NCBI RefSeq assembly: GCF_016862315.1
Contig: NZ_BOMS01000014.1
Span: 62,001 to 126,000 of the forward strand
DNA: 64,000 nt
From: Actinoplanes palleronii
GTDB taxonomy: Bacteria > Actinomycetota > Actinomycetes > Mycobacteriales > Micromonosporaceae
Direction: 5' to 3'
This document shows, in pieces, positions 54,412 through 62,471 of this stretch. A program made the position numbers and the translations under genes. The notes under the pieces were generated by a model that saw nothing but the letters and a program-made list of their open reading frames with translations, did not search any database and had not been told where the DNA came from. Within the stretch, counting starts at the first letter, position 1, and every line of letters begins with the position of its first letter.

Positions 54412-54486
54412 GGGCGCGTAGCTCAGTGGGAGAGCACCCGCCTTACAAGCGGGGGGTCGTAGGTTCGAAACCTACCGCGCCCACCA
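54412..54486 (+). tRNA. tRNA-Val (anticodon UAC)
   Basis: The acceptor stem GGGCGCG/CGCGCCC, D arm GCTC...GAGC, anticodon arm CCCGC-CTTACAA-GCGGG and T arm with GGTTCGAAACC all form. Anticodon TAC is at 54444-54446 and reads GUA. The CCA end is encoded. Confidence 0.97.
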
Positions 54487-54490
54487 ATGC

Positions 54491-54532
54491 CGAATGCCCC
54501 CGATCCGCGCAACCGCGGGCCGGGGGCATTCG
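54491..54532 (+). terminator. Terminator after tRNA-Val
   Basis: CGAATGCCCCCG pairs perfectly with CGGGGGCATTCG, with a smaller CCGCG/CGCGG stem inside. It starts 4 bp after the tRNA. Confidence 0.9.
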
Positions 54533-54634
54533 TCGTCTTCCCGCCTGCCGATCCTTGTCCTGCGGGCGCCTCGGCCGGGCCGGAGCGTGCCCTGGCCGGT
54601 GGGCCGGGTGCCGGACCGGCCCACCGTCGCCGGG

Positions 54635-55141
54635 TCAGGTGGCCGCCGCCGGGCCGGCCGCCGCCGGATCGGGCGGGGGCGGGCGCCAGCGGCCGCCGGG
54701 TGGGATCTCGCCGAGGTGCTCCAGCCGGGACCGGATGCCGCCGGCGGTGCGGCCGAACTCGGCGGCGAGCCCGGCCTGGCCGGCGCCCTGCCGATAGCGC
54801 GAGCGGAGCCGCTCGTCGTCGGCCGGCGCCCAGCGGGCGCCCCGGTTGGGGGCCCGGCCCCGCTGGACCGGGACCCGGGCCGGGCCGGGGGCGGTGCGGC
54901 CGGTCATCGCGATCAGGCCGGCCAGGGTGGTGGTGAGCACCTCGGTGAGTGCGGCCAGGTCGTCGGGCGCGAGGATGCCGCTCATCTCGCTCACCACCTG
55001 GCCGTCGCCGTCGCTGCTCACGATGCAGAGGTCGAGCCGCTGGTCCTCGGCCGGGAAGACGGTGACCTGGTAGTCGGTCTCGCCCAGCAGGAGACGGCGA
55101 TCGAGGGTGATCGGGGCGTCGCGGAGTGCTGTGTCGGTCAT
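54635..55141 (-). CDS. Hypothetical protein with C-terminal SANT/Myb-like helices
   Basis: A 168-residue protein. The N-terminal 75 residues are beta/alpha without recognised motif. Residues 100-145 (GARWAPADDERLRSRYRQGAG...EFGRTAGGIRSRLEHLG) look like a three-helix Myb/SANT-type DNA-binding unit found in several bacterial helicase-like proteins. The C-terminus is Pro/Ala-rich. It may bind nucleic acid; the role is unknown. Confidence 0.6.
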   Translation of the reverse strand: MTDTALRDAPITLDRRLLLGETDYQVTVFPAEDQRLDLCIVSSDGDGQVVSEMSGILAPDDLAALTEVLTTTLAGLIAMTGRTAPGPARVPVQRGRAPNRGARWAPADDERLRSRYRQGAGQAGLAAEFGRTAGGIRSRLEHLGEIPPGGRWRPPPPDPAAAGPAAAT

Positions 55142-55199
55142 GGTGTGACGGTAGGGCTACCCTCTGACAATTTCCGGGGTGCGCCGGCCGGGCGGCCGG

Positions 55200-55736
55200 T
55201 CAGCGGAAGCGGCGCCACCGGCGTGCCGGTGCGGCGGCCCGGGCGAGCCATCCGCGGTAGTGCCCGGCGAACGGCTCGGCGCCGCCGGTCAGCGCCGCGT
55301 GCAGCTCGGCGGTCGCGGCGGTGGCCGCGGTCACCACGTCGTCCGGGTAGCCGAAGCGGACCCGGTGCTCGGCGAACTCGTCCTCGTCGTCGACCACCAC
55401 CCGGCCGTCGCGCAGGCGGATCAGGTCGAGGTCCAGGTCGACCAGGGTGAACTCGCCGGGAGCGGTGCGCCGGGCCGGGGTGGTCACGTCGCAGTAGATC
55501 TCCGAGCGGCTCGGCGCGGCCGTGAACGTCGCCATCCACCAGCTGTCCCGCGGGACCAGCCGGACCGCGTCGGAGCGGGTCCACGAGATCCGGCGCAGGC
55601 CGTAGCTGTAGCGCACCGTGGTGCCGCGCGGGGTGCCGATCCAGGTGCCGAACTCGTCCTCGCCGAGCAGCCGCCCGGTGACCCGGCGGTGCGGCCGGCC
55701 GTCGTACTTGCGCAACACCAGATCGACCGTGTCCAC
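55200..55736 (-). CDS. DUF402 domain protein
   Basis: A 178-residue protein. The conserved DUF402 core is SWWMATFTAAPSRSEIYCDVTTP, LVDLDLDLIRLRDGRVVVDDEDEF, with the acidic residues that bind metal in nucleoside tri/diphosphatases of this family. It would hydrolyse nucleotides, but other members have other substrates. Confidence 0.8.
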   Translation of the reverse strand: MDTVDLVLRKYDGRPHRRVTGRLLGEDEFGTWIGTPRGTTVRYSYGLRRISWTRSDAVRLVPRDSWWMATFTAAPSRSEIYCDVTTPARRTAPGEFTLVDLDLDLIRLRDGRVVVDDEDEFAEHRVRFGYPDDVVTAATAATAELHAALTGGAEPFAGHYRGWLARAAAPARRWRRFR

Positions 55737-55949
55737 GACCGCGACGATAGCCCGCCGTCCGGCAACCGGACGGATCCGGAACGCAACGGGGGTGCACCCG
55801 GGCGCGGCTCATGTCCGGGGGCCGGCCACCGATTGCTGTTGTTACCTGCGGGAACGACCGCGGTGGGCGGGTCCGGCCGGTTCCCCCCGGCGAGTCGGGC
55901 CCGCCCGGCGGCTGCGCATCGGGCACTTTGATCACGACGGAGGCCGGCG

Positions 55950-56789
55950 ATGAGCGTGGACCTGCACATCGGCGCCGACTCCGAGAAGGTCGTGATCTCG
56001 GCGACCCGGGTACGGACCCGGGCCGGACGGGCGCGCTCACGTCGTACCGGATCGATGGTTGAAGCCGTGCCCCGGCCGCCTGCCGTGCGCACCCGCGAGG
56101 TTCGCATCGTGCGGACCGCGCGCCTCGCCCTGCCGCTGCTGTTCGCCTCGGCCCTGCTGTCCGCCACCGGGCTCACCTGGTGGCTGCCGGCGACCGTGAG
56201 CGCGGCCCTGGTCGTCTGGTTCTGGCGGTGGCAGGCCCGCGCCGCACAGATCGCCGCGTTCGCGGCACCTCGCGACCCGGAGTCCCGGGTGCTGTGGACC
56301 GAGCCGGAGCGCGCGGCGTTCGAGCGGGCCGTCACGGTCTCGCACCGGGTGCGCCGGACCTGGCCCGCGCTCGGCGACATGATCGACCCGGGGCTCGCCG
56401 ACCACACGCTCACCCGGGCCCTCGACGAGCTGGCCGGACTGCTGGCCCAGCGGCAGGAGCTGCGCCGGGTCCGGGCCGGCCTGGACGCGACCCGGGACGC
56501 CGACATCCCGGCGGACAGCCCGGCCCGGTTCGCCGCGGACGCGCAGTGGGAGCGGGCCGACGAGCTCTGGCGGGAGACCGGCGCGGCGGCCAACCGCATC
56601 CTGCGTGCGATCGACAGCGCGGCCCGGGCCGGTGAGAGCTTCATCCGGGAACAGCAGGTGGCCGCGACCGCCCGGCACGCCGAGCGGGCGCTCGCCCGGG
56701 TCAGCGGGGTGCCGGCCGCGGCGAGCGGGCCGGAGCTGGCCGACCGCACCGATGCCGTGATCGCCGCCTACCGCGAGCTGGCCGCCTGA
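55950..56789 (+). CDS. Membrane protein with long cytosolic helical domain
   Basis: A 279-residue protein. Residues 1-58 are basic and cytosolic, two membrane segments lie at about 59-90, and the rest is a mostly helical region with LAGLLAQRQELRRVRAGLDATR and REQQVAATARHAERALARV likely to form coiled coils. GGAGGC lies upstream of the ATG. I recognise no family. Confidence 0.6.
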   Translation: MSVDLHIGADSEKVVISATRVRTRAGRARSRRTGSMVEAVPRPPAVRTREVRIVRTARLALPLLFASALLSATGLTWWLPATVSAALVVWFWRWQARAAQIAAFAAPRDPESRVLWTEPERAAFERAVTVSHRVRRTWPALGDMIDPGLADHTLTRALDELAGLLAQRQELRRVRAGLDATRDADIPADSPARFAADAQWERADELWRETGAAANRILRAIDSAARAGESFIREQQVAATARHAERALARVSGVPAAASGPELADRTDAVIAAYRELAA

Positions 56790-56924
56790 ATTTTCACTCA
56801 TCTGTTCACTCGTGTGGGTGACTCGCACCACGTCGGGGTGTGGGATACCTTGTCGGGTGACATGTGTACCCGTGCCCACACCCGGCACCCGGCCGCCGAC
56901 AGCGACACTGTGGCGGCCGGTGGG

Positions 56925-57578
56925 TCAGGCCGCCCGGCGCAGGCTGGACAGCTGACGGGGGATGACCGGCCTGCGGGGCGCCCGGGTGGCGCTCTCGGCG
57001 AGCATCTCCTGCACCCGTTCCGGGTCGGGCAGGATCCAGTCCACCGCCGACGGCGGGACCTCCCAGCGGACCGGTCCCTCCACCATCCGGCTCGGTGGCG
57101 CCGGGATCCACGAGTTCTGCGCGTGGTGCACCACGTCCATGCGCAGGTCCAGTTCGGACCGGAGCGGACTGCCGGGCCGGACCAGGAACATCCAGCGCCC
57201 GGCCGCGGTGACCGCGACCGGACCGGCATCGCCGGCGTGCCGGTCGACGGCCGGGCGGCCCAGCATCGCCGGCACCTCCAGCACGTCGAAGGTGTCGCCG
57301 GTGGTGAGCAGCACGTTGTGCGGCCGGCGCCGCCACCACCCGGCCACCCGGGTGGGATCGACGGTGGCCGACTCGGCGAGCGAGTCGACGGCCGGATGAC
57401 AACCCGTGATCGGGCACCCGGGGCGACCACAGTCGAACCGGCGACCGGTCAGATAGGAGCCGGGCGCCACTGCCCAGCCGTGTTCGGCGTAAGCCAGCGC
57501 GGCCCGGCGCAGGCGCACCCGGTCAAGTCGATCGAGAAGCGACGGTCGGACGAACGGCTGACGGTTGGTCCACTGCAT
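56925..57578 (-). CDS. Prim-Pol domain protein (bifunctional DNA primase/polymerase N-terminal type)
   Basis: A 217-residue protein similar to the N-terminal Prim-Pol domain of bifunctional primase-polymerases: ALAYAEHGWAVAPGSYLTG, CGRPGCPITGCHPA, WWRRRPHNVLLTTGDTFDVLEVP. Cysteines in CGRPGCPITGC may bind zinc. The domain stands alone, with no helicase part. ATG at 57578 has GGAGG about 9 nt upstream. Standalone forms of this protein are common in actinobacterial chromosomes and their job is unclear; plasmid ancestry is possible. Confidence 0.75.
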   Translation of the reverse strand: MQWTNRQPFVRPSLLDRLDRVRLRRAALAYAEHGWAVAPGSYLTGRRFDCGRPGCPITGCHPAVDSLAESATVDPTRVAGWWRRRPHNVLLTTGDTFDVLEVPAMLGRPAVDRHAGDAGPVAVTAAGRWMFLVRPGSPLRSELDLRMDVVHHAQNSWIPAPPSRMVEGPVRWEVPPSAVDWILPDPERVQEMLAESATRAPRRPVIPRQLSSLRRAA

Positions 57579-57718
57579 AGCCCAATTCCTCCCGGATCCG
57601 GGTCTGCTGCCGTCGTGTCGGGCGTTCCAGCCGTATCCCAGCGAGACGAACGTCGTTGGGCCGATCAGATCCACCCTTTGCAAGTTGCATAAAAAACTAC
57701 GAGCATCGGTGAGCAGGC

Positions 57719-57739
57719 GATCACACACGTTGTGCGATC
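57719..57739. promoter_or_regulatory. Inverted repeat upstream of the XRE gene
   Basis: GATCACACA-CGT-TGTGCGATC is an inverted repeat with 8 of 9 matching pairs, in the 245-bp divergent region between the Prim-Pol gene and the XRE regulator. It may be an autoregulatory operator. Confidence 0.4.
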
Positions 57740-57823
57740 TGTACATACGTGAGCGGTCCACACTGCAGATCACTGGATGACTCACCGGCGGGAATGAGTC
57801 GCCGGGTGAGTGGGGGAGGCACC

Positions 57824-59050
57824 GTGGACGAGCTGCCGATCGGCCGCCGCGTCGCCTACTGGCGGGGCAGGCGCAAGATGTCCCAGCAGGTCTTTGCGGA
57901 CCGGCTGGGCAAGAGTAAGAGCTGGGTCGACAAGGTGGAGCGGGGGGTTCGCCGACTCGACAAGTTCTCCGTGGTCTACGACATCGCGGATGTGCTCCAG
58001 GTCGATGTCCAGCTGTTGCTGGGCAAGGAGGTGGAGCGCAAGCCGGAGACGCAGAACTGCATCGACCAGGTGGAGGTCGAGGAGATTCGTGCGGCTCTGG
58101 AGCGTTATGACCAGATGAGTGCGTTCTTCCAGGCTGTGCCGCAATCGCCACCGCTGGCAGAGATGCACAAAGCGGTCAGCCACGCCTGGCTGACGTACCA
58201 GCACGCGAAGTACGGCGTCCTGGCCCGGGCGCTGCCCAAGCTGCTGCGCGACGCACAGGCGGCGGACAGCGCGCACGCCAACAGTGAACAGGCGTCGAAA
58301 GCCGCGCACCTGCTCGGGCAGGTCTACCAGATCGCCTCGTCGGCACTGCGGAAGGTGGGCGAGCACGAGCTCTCCTGGCTCGCCGCGGACCGATCGATCG
58401 CGGTCTCCCAGCGGGCCGGCGACCAGTTGCTGGCCGGCCTGGCCAGCTATCGGGTGGGCAGCGCGCTGCTCGCGCTCGGCCGGGTCCGCCCGGCGCTGGA
58501 AGTCAACGTCAACATCGCCAACCGGCTCGCGCCGGGACCGGACCGGCCCGAGGCCGACCAGCTCTCGGTGTACGGGATGTTGCTGCTCAACGGCGCGATG
58601 GCGGCGTCCCGGATCGGGGACAGCGCGACCGTGCGCGACCTGCTGAGCGGCGCCGAGCAGGCGTCCCTGCAGCTCGGTGGCGACTTCAACCACTACTGGA
58701 CCTGTTTCGGTCCGACGAACGTGAAGCTGCACCGCTGTGCCACCGCCGTCGAGCTCGGTGACGGCCGGACCGCGGTGGAGACCCACGAGAACATGGACTT
58801 GGCGGGCTTCAACGCCATGCTCCCGGAACGGCGGGCGCACCACTTCCTGGACATCGCCCGCGGCTACACCCAGATCGGCGACGTGGAGAAGGCCGGCGAG
58901 ATGCTGCTGGAGGGCGACCGGCTCGCCCCCTCGGAGATCCGCTGCCGCCCGCTCGCCGCGGAAGTCCTTTCCGACGTGCTACGGCGGACACGGGGCACGC
59001 CGCCGGCTCCGATCGCGGAGCTGGCCGAACAGATGGGAGTCGGCGTATGA
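57824..59050 (+). CDS. XRE-family regulator with TPR-like C-terminus
   Basis: A 408-residue protein. The N-terminal XRE helix-turn-helix is RVAYWRGRRKMSQQVFADRLGKSKSWVDKVERG (about residues 8-42). The rest is helical TPR-like repeats (for example AADRSIAVSQRAGDQLLAGLASYRVGSALLALG). GTG at 57824 has GGGAGG 5 nt upstream. Such regulators often sit beside a flavoprotein gene, as here. Confidence 0.87.
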   Translation: MDELPIGRRVAYWRGRRKMSQQVFADRLGKSKSWVDKVERGVRRLDKFSVVYDIADVLQVDVQLLLGKEVERKPETQNCIDQVEVEEIRAALERYDQMSAFFQAVPQSPPLAEMHKAVSHAWLTYQHAKYGVLARALPKLLRDAQAADSAHANSEQASKAAHLLGQVYQIASSALRKVGEHELSWLAADRSIAVSQRAGDQLLAGLASYRVGSALLALGRVRPALEVNVNIANRLAPGPDRPEADQLSVYGMLLLNGAMAASRIGDSATVRDLLSGAEQASLQLGGDFNHYWTCFGPTNVKLHRCATAVELGDGRTAVETHENMDLAGFNAMLPERRAHHFLDIARGYTQIGDVEKAGEMLLEGDRLAPSEIRCRPLAAEVLSDVLRRTRGTPPAPIAELAEQMGVGV

Positions 59051-59102
59051 GGGGAGCCGTTAGTCCGTTTCCGGACGGCGGGTGGGGGGTCCGCGGGTAA
59101 TG

Positions 59103-59684
59103 ATGGGCAACCCCTCACCCGGTGTGCTGTACGTCCTCGTGTGCGGATCGCCGATGGCCCGCGACGTCGGGCTCCTCGTCGGCATGGCCCAGCGTGACGG
59201 CTGGGAGGTCTGCGTGATCACGACACCGGACGGTCGCAAGTTCGTCGACGTGACGGCCTTGCAGGCGCAGACCGGACATCCGGTGCGTACGTACTACAAG
59301 AGTCCCGGCGACCCGGACGTGCTGCCACCGGCCGACGCGATGATCGTCGCACCGGCCACCGTCAACACGGTCAACAAGTGGGCCGCCGGGATCACCGACA
59401 CGCTGGTGCTCGGACTGCTGGTGGAGGGGTACGGGTATGGCGTGCCGACCGCCGTCGTCCCGTACACCAACAAGGTCATGGCGCTGCACCCGTCGCTGCA
59501 CGACAGCCTGGCCAAACTCCGCGACTGGGGGGTGCACGTGCTCTACGGCGAGGACGTGTGCCGGCTCGGTGGCCCCGGCCAGACCGACCGGTTCCGCGGC
59601 CAGTTCCCGTGGCGGCGTGCCCTCCAGGCGGTCAGCAGCCCGGTCACGGCGTCGAGCCGAGTCGAGCCGGGAGCGGTTTCCTAG
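59103..59684 (+). CDS. HFCD-family flavoprotein
   Basis: A 193-residue protein of the homo-oligomeric flavin-containing cysteine decarboxylase fold. VLYVLVCGSPMARDVGLL is the flavin-binding N-terminus; PATVNTVNKWAAGITDTLV corresponds to the PASANT motif of phosphopantothenoylcysteine decarboxylases. ATG at 59100 or 59103 starts; GGGGGGT lies upstream. It may decarboxylate or oxidise a small molecule. The pairing with the XRE regulator suggests joint function. Confidence 0.78.
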   Translation: MGNPSPGVLYVLVCGSPMARDVGLLVGMAQRDGWEVCVITTPDGRKFVDVTALQAQTGHPVRTYYKSPGDPDVLPPADAMIVAPATVNTVNKWAAGITDTLVLGLLVEGYGYGVPTAVVPYTNKVMALHPSLHDSLAKLRDWGVHVLYGEDVCRLGGPGQTDRFRGQFPWRRALQAVSSPVTASSRVEPGAVS

Positions 59685-59703
59685 CCGTATAGAGTTTGCG
59701 CTC

Positions 59704-60555
59704 GTGACGGAGCCTGCCGCTGTACCGACGGTTCGCCAGGTGGTTGATGCCTTGGACGGACGTTATCCGCGGAACTGGGCGGAATCCTGGGACCGGGTCG
59801 GTCTGGTGCTCGGCGAGTTCGAGCACGCCGTCGCCCGGGTCCTCTGCGTCGTGGACTGTGTGCCGGAAACCGTCGACCAGGCTCTCGAGGTCGGTGCCGA
59901 CCTGATCGTGGCGCATCACCCATTGCTGCTCAAGCCGGTGTCCTCGATCGCCCCGGACACCTTCAAGGGGCGGATCGTGCACCGGCTGATCCGTGCCGAG
60001 GTGGCGCTGTTCACCGCGCACACCAATGCCGACGTCGCCAACCCGGGCGTCTCCGACGCGCTCGCCGCCCGGCTCGGCCTGACCGGGTTGCGCCCGCTGG
60101 CGCCGGCCGAGGGCGCGGCTGCCGGTGGTGGTCGTGGCGCGGGCCGGATCGGCGAGCTGGCCGAGCCGCTCACCCTGGCCGAGCTGACCGCTCTCGCGGC
60201 CGCGCGGTTGCCGGCCACGGCGGGCGGGGTGCGCGCCGCTGGGGATCCGGAGCGGGTGATCCGTACGATGGCGGTCTGCGGTGGCGCCGGCGACTCTTTC
60301 CTGACCGAAGCGGCCCGGGCCGGGGTCGACGCGTATCTTTGCGCGGACCTGCGGCATCACCCGGCCGGCGAGCATCTCGCGAACGACGGCCCGGCGCTGC
60401 TCGACGCCGCGCACTGGGCGACGGAGCGACCCTGGCTCGACGACGTGGCCGCCTGGCTGCGCGCGGAATTCCCCGTCGATGTGGTGGTGTCCGACCTGGA
60501 CACGGATCCCTGGACCGTTCATACCGCCTCTGCGCATAAGGAGACCCACCCGTGA
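59704..60555 (+). CDS. NIF3 family protein
   Basis: A 283-residue Nif3-like protein. HHPLLLKP and FTAHTNADVANPGV carry the metal-binding histidines and aspartate typical of the family; ADLRHHPAGEHLANDG is the C-terminal half. Members are dinuclear metal proteins of unclear activity, sometimes named GTP cyclohydrolase I type 2. GTG at 59704 lacks a ribosome site but TAGAGT lies 8 nt before it, so the mRNA may be leaderless. First gene of a three-gene operon. Confidence 0.87.
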   Translation: MTEPAAVPTVRQVVDALDGRYPRNWAESWDRVGLVLGEFEHAVARVLCVVDCVPETVDQALEVGADLIVAHHPLLLKPVSSIAPDTFKGRIVHRLIRAEVALFTAHTNADVANPGVSDALAARLGLTGLRPLAPAEGAAAGGGRGAGRIGELAEPLTLAELTALAAARLPATAGGVRAAGDPERVIRTMAVCGGAGDSFLTEAARAGVDAYLCADLRHHPAGEHLANDGPALLDAAHWATERPWLDDVAAWLRAEFPVDVVVSDLDTDPWTVHTASAHKETHP

Positions 60556-61286
60556 AGGCCGCCCCAGAAGCCCAGCGTCGCCTGCTCGACCTGCAGGCTG
60601 TCGACACCGCCCTGGCTCAGCTGGCGCACCGCCGCAAGAGCCTGCCCGAGCTCGCCGAGATCGAGGCGGCGTCCCGGGAGATCTCCGCGCTGGAGGACGA
60701 ACGGGTCCGCGCCCAGGTCACCGTCGACGACCTGGACCGGGACATCTCCCGGTTCGAGAAGGACATCGAGCAGGTCCGGCTGCGCAAGGACAAGGACCAG
60801 AAGCGGCTTGACTCCGGCGCCGCGATGCGGGAGATCGACGGCCTGCAGCACGAACTGGCCACGCTGAAGCGGCGGCAGTCCGAGCTGGAGGACGCCGAGC
60901 TGGAGCTGATGGAGCAGCGCGAGGCCGGTGTCGCCGGGCTGGCCGACGTGCAGGCCCGGATCGCCGCGGCGGTGCAGCGGCGCAACGACGCCGAGAAGCG
61001 GCGCGACAGCACGCTCGACGAGATCACCAAGGAGCAGGAGTTCAAGTCGGGGGCCCGCGGCCCGCTCGCCGGTGACCTGCCGGCCGACCTGGTCACCCTG
61101 TACGACAAGATCCGTGCCGACTCCGGGATGGGTGCCGCGCTGGTCTACGCCGGGCGCTGCGGCGCGTGCCGGATCGAGCTGTACGGCGCCGACCTGAACC
61201 GGGTGAAGACCGCACCGGCCGACGAGGTGGTGCGCTGTGAGGAGTGTCGCCGGATCATGGTGCGCACGTCGGAGTCCGGGCTGTGA
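60552..61286 (+). CDS. C4-type zinc ribbon coiled-coil protein
   Basis: A 244-residue protein. A long antiparallel coiled coil occupies residues 10-165, followed by a zinc ribbon with CGAC and CEEC pairs. GTG at 60552 overlaps the NIF3 stop. The family is conserved in actinobacteria next to NIF3 and RNase H genes and is thought to act with nucleic acid or trafficking partners; the exact role is unknown. Confidence 0.85.
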   Translation: MKAAPEAQRRLLDLQAVDTALAQLAHRRKSLPELAEIEAASREISALEDERVRAQVTVDDLDRDISRFEKDIEQVRLRKDKDQKRLDSGAAMREIDGLQHELATLKRRQSELEDAELELMEQREAGVAGLADVQARIAAAVQRRNDAEKRRDSTLDEITKEQEFKSGARGPLAGDLPADLVTLYDKIRADSGMGAALVYAGRCGACRIELYGADLNRVKTAPADEVVRCEECRRIMVRTSESGL

Positions 61287-62392
61287 GCGGTGACCTGCGG
61301 GTCGTCGTCGAGGCCGACGGTGGTTCCCGGGGCAACCCGGGCCCGTCCGGGTACGGCGCGGTGGTCAAGGACGCGGTGACCGGCGAGGTGCTGCTGGAGC
61401 GGTACGCCGCCCTCGGCACCGCCACCAACAACGTCGCGGAGTACTCCGGCCTGATCGCCGGTCTGCGCGCCGCCGCCGAGCTGAACGCCACCCGGGTCGA
61501 CGTCCGGATGGACTCCAAGCTGGTGATCGAGCAGATGGCCGGCCGCTGGCAGATCAAGAACTCCGGGCTGCGTCCGCTCGCCGCCGAGGCGGCCGGTCTG
61601 GTCGCCAAGTTCGACGAGGTCACCTACGGCTGGATCCCGCGCGAGCGGAACAAGGACGCCGACGCCCTGGCCAACCGGGCGATGGACGAGGCGGCCGGCA
61701 AGACGACGCCGGAGCGGGTGGAGCGCGAGCTCACCGTCCCGAAGCCGCGGTCCTGGGCGCCGCCGTCGCTGGAGAACGCCACCCGCCTGATCCTGGTGCG
61801 GCACGGCGAGACCGCGATGACGTCGCAGGGCCGGTACTCGGGCCGTGGCGACGTGCCGCTCACCGACGCGGGCGAGGCGCAGGCGATGGCCGCCGGTGGG
61901 CGGGTGGCCGGGCTGTCCCGGGACGTCGGCGCGGTGCTGGCCTCGCCGCTGGTCCGGTGTGTGCGGACCGCCGAGCTGATCGCGGCCGAGACCGGTGGCC
62001 TGCCGGTGACGGTGATGGACGACCTGATCGAGTGCGACTTCGGGCTCTGGGAGGGCAAGACCTTCGCCGAGGTGCAGGAGGGCTGGCCGCGGGAGATGAC
62101 GGGCTGGCTGGAGTCGACGAGTGTGGCGCCGCCGCAGGGTGAGTCGTTCCAGACGGTGGCCAAGCGGGTCCGTGGCGCGCTGGCGAAGATCATTGAGGCG
62201 TACCCGGGTCAGACCGTCGTGGTGGTCTCGCACGTCTCGCCGATCAAGCTGATCCTGCGGGACGCGCTGGCCGCCGGTGACGCGTTCCTGCACCGGTTGT
62301 TCCTGGACGCGGCCGGGGTGTCCACCATGGACGTCTGGCCGGACGGCAACATCGCGGTCCGCTCGGTCAACGAGACGGCCCATCTTCGATAG
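61283..62392 (+). CDS. Bifunctional RNase H / acid phosphatase
   Basis: A 369-residue fusion. Residues 1-145 are an RNase HI-like domain (VEADGGSRGNPGPSGYGAV, NNVAEYSGLI, RMDSKLVIEQM). Residues 175-369 are a histidine-phosphatase domain (LILVRHGETAMTSQGRYSGRGD, SPLVRCVRTAELI, VVVSHVSPIKLIL), of the CobC type. It removes RNA from RNA-DNA hybrids and dephosphorylates a small substrate. GTG at 61283 overlaps the preceding stop. The order NIF3, zinc ribbon, RNase H-phosphatase is as in mycobacteria. Confidence 0.93.
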   Translation: MSGDLRVVVEADGGSRGNPGPSGYGAVVKDAVTGEVLLERYAALGTATNNVAEYSGLIAGLRAAAELNATRVDVRMDSKLVIEQMAGRWQIKNSGLRPLAAEAAGLVAKFDEVTYGWIPRERNKDADALANRAMDEAAGKTTPERVERELTVPKPRSWAPPSLENATRLILVRHGETAMTSQGRYSGRGDVPLTDAGEAQAMAAGGRVAGLSRDVGAVLASPLVRCVRTAELIAAETGGLPVTVMDDLIECDFGLWEGKTFAEVQEGWPREMTGWLESTSVAPPQGESFQTVAKRVRGALAKIIEAYPGQTVVVVSHVSPIKLILRDALAAGDAFLHRLFLDAAGVSTMDVWPDGNIAVRSVNETAHLR

Positions 62393-62398
62393 AAGTTG

Positions 62399-62446
62399 TT
62401 GACCCTCCAGGGTGAGACGTTTAGTTTCCTCGATTAGGAAACTTTC
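62399..62446 (+). promoter_or_regulatory. Chitinase promoter with inverted-repeat operator
   Basis: TTGACC (62399-62404), a 17-bp spacer and TAGTTT (62422-62427) form a good promoter. Over the -10 box and start site lies AGTTTCC-TCGATTA-GGAAACT (62423-62443), a perfect 7-bp inverted repeat, overlapping GAAACTTTC. A repressor bound here would block transcription. Confidence 0.6.
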
Positions 62447-62471
62447 TTCACCGTTTCGCCCTGGAGGGCTC

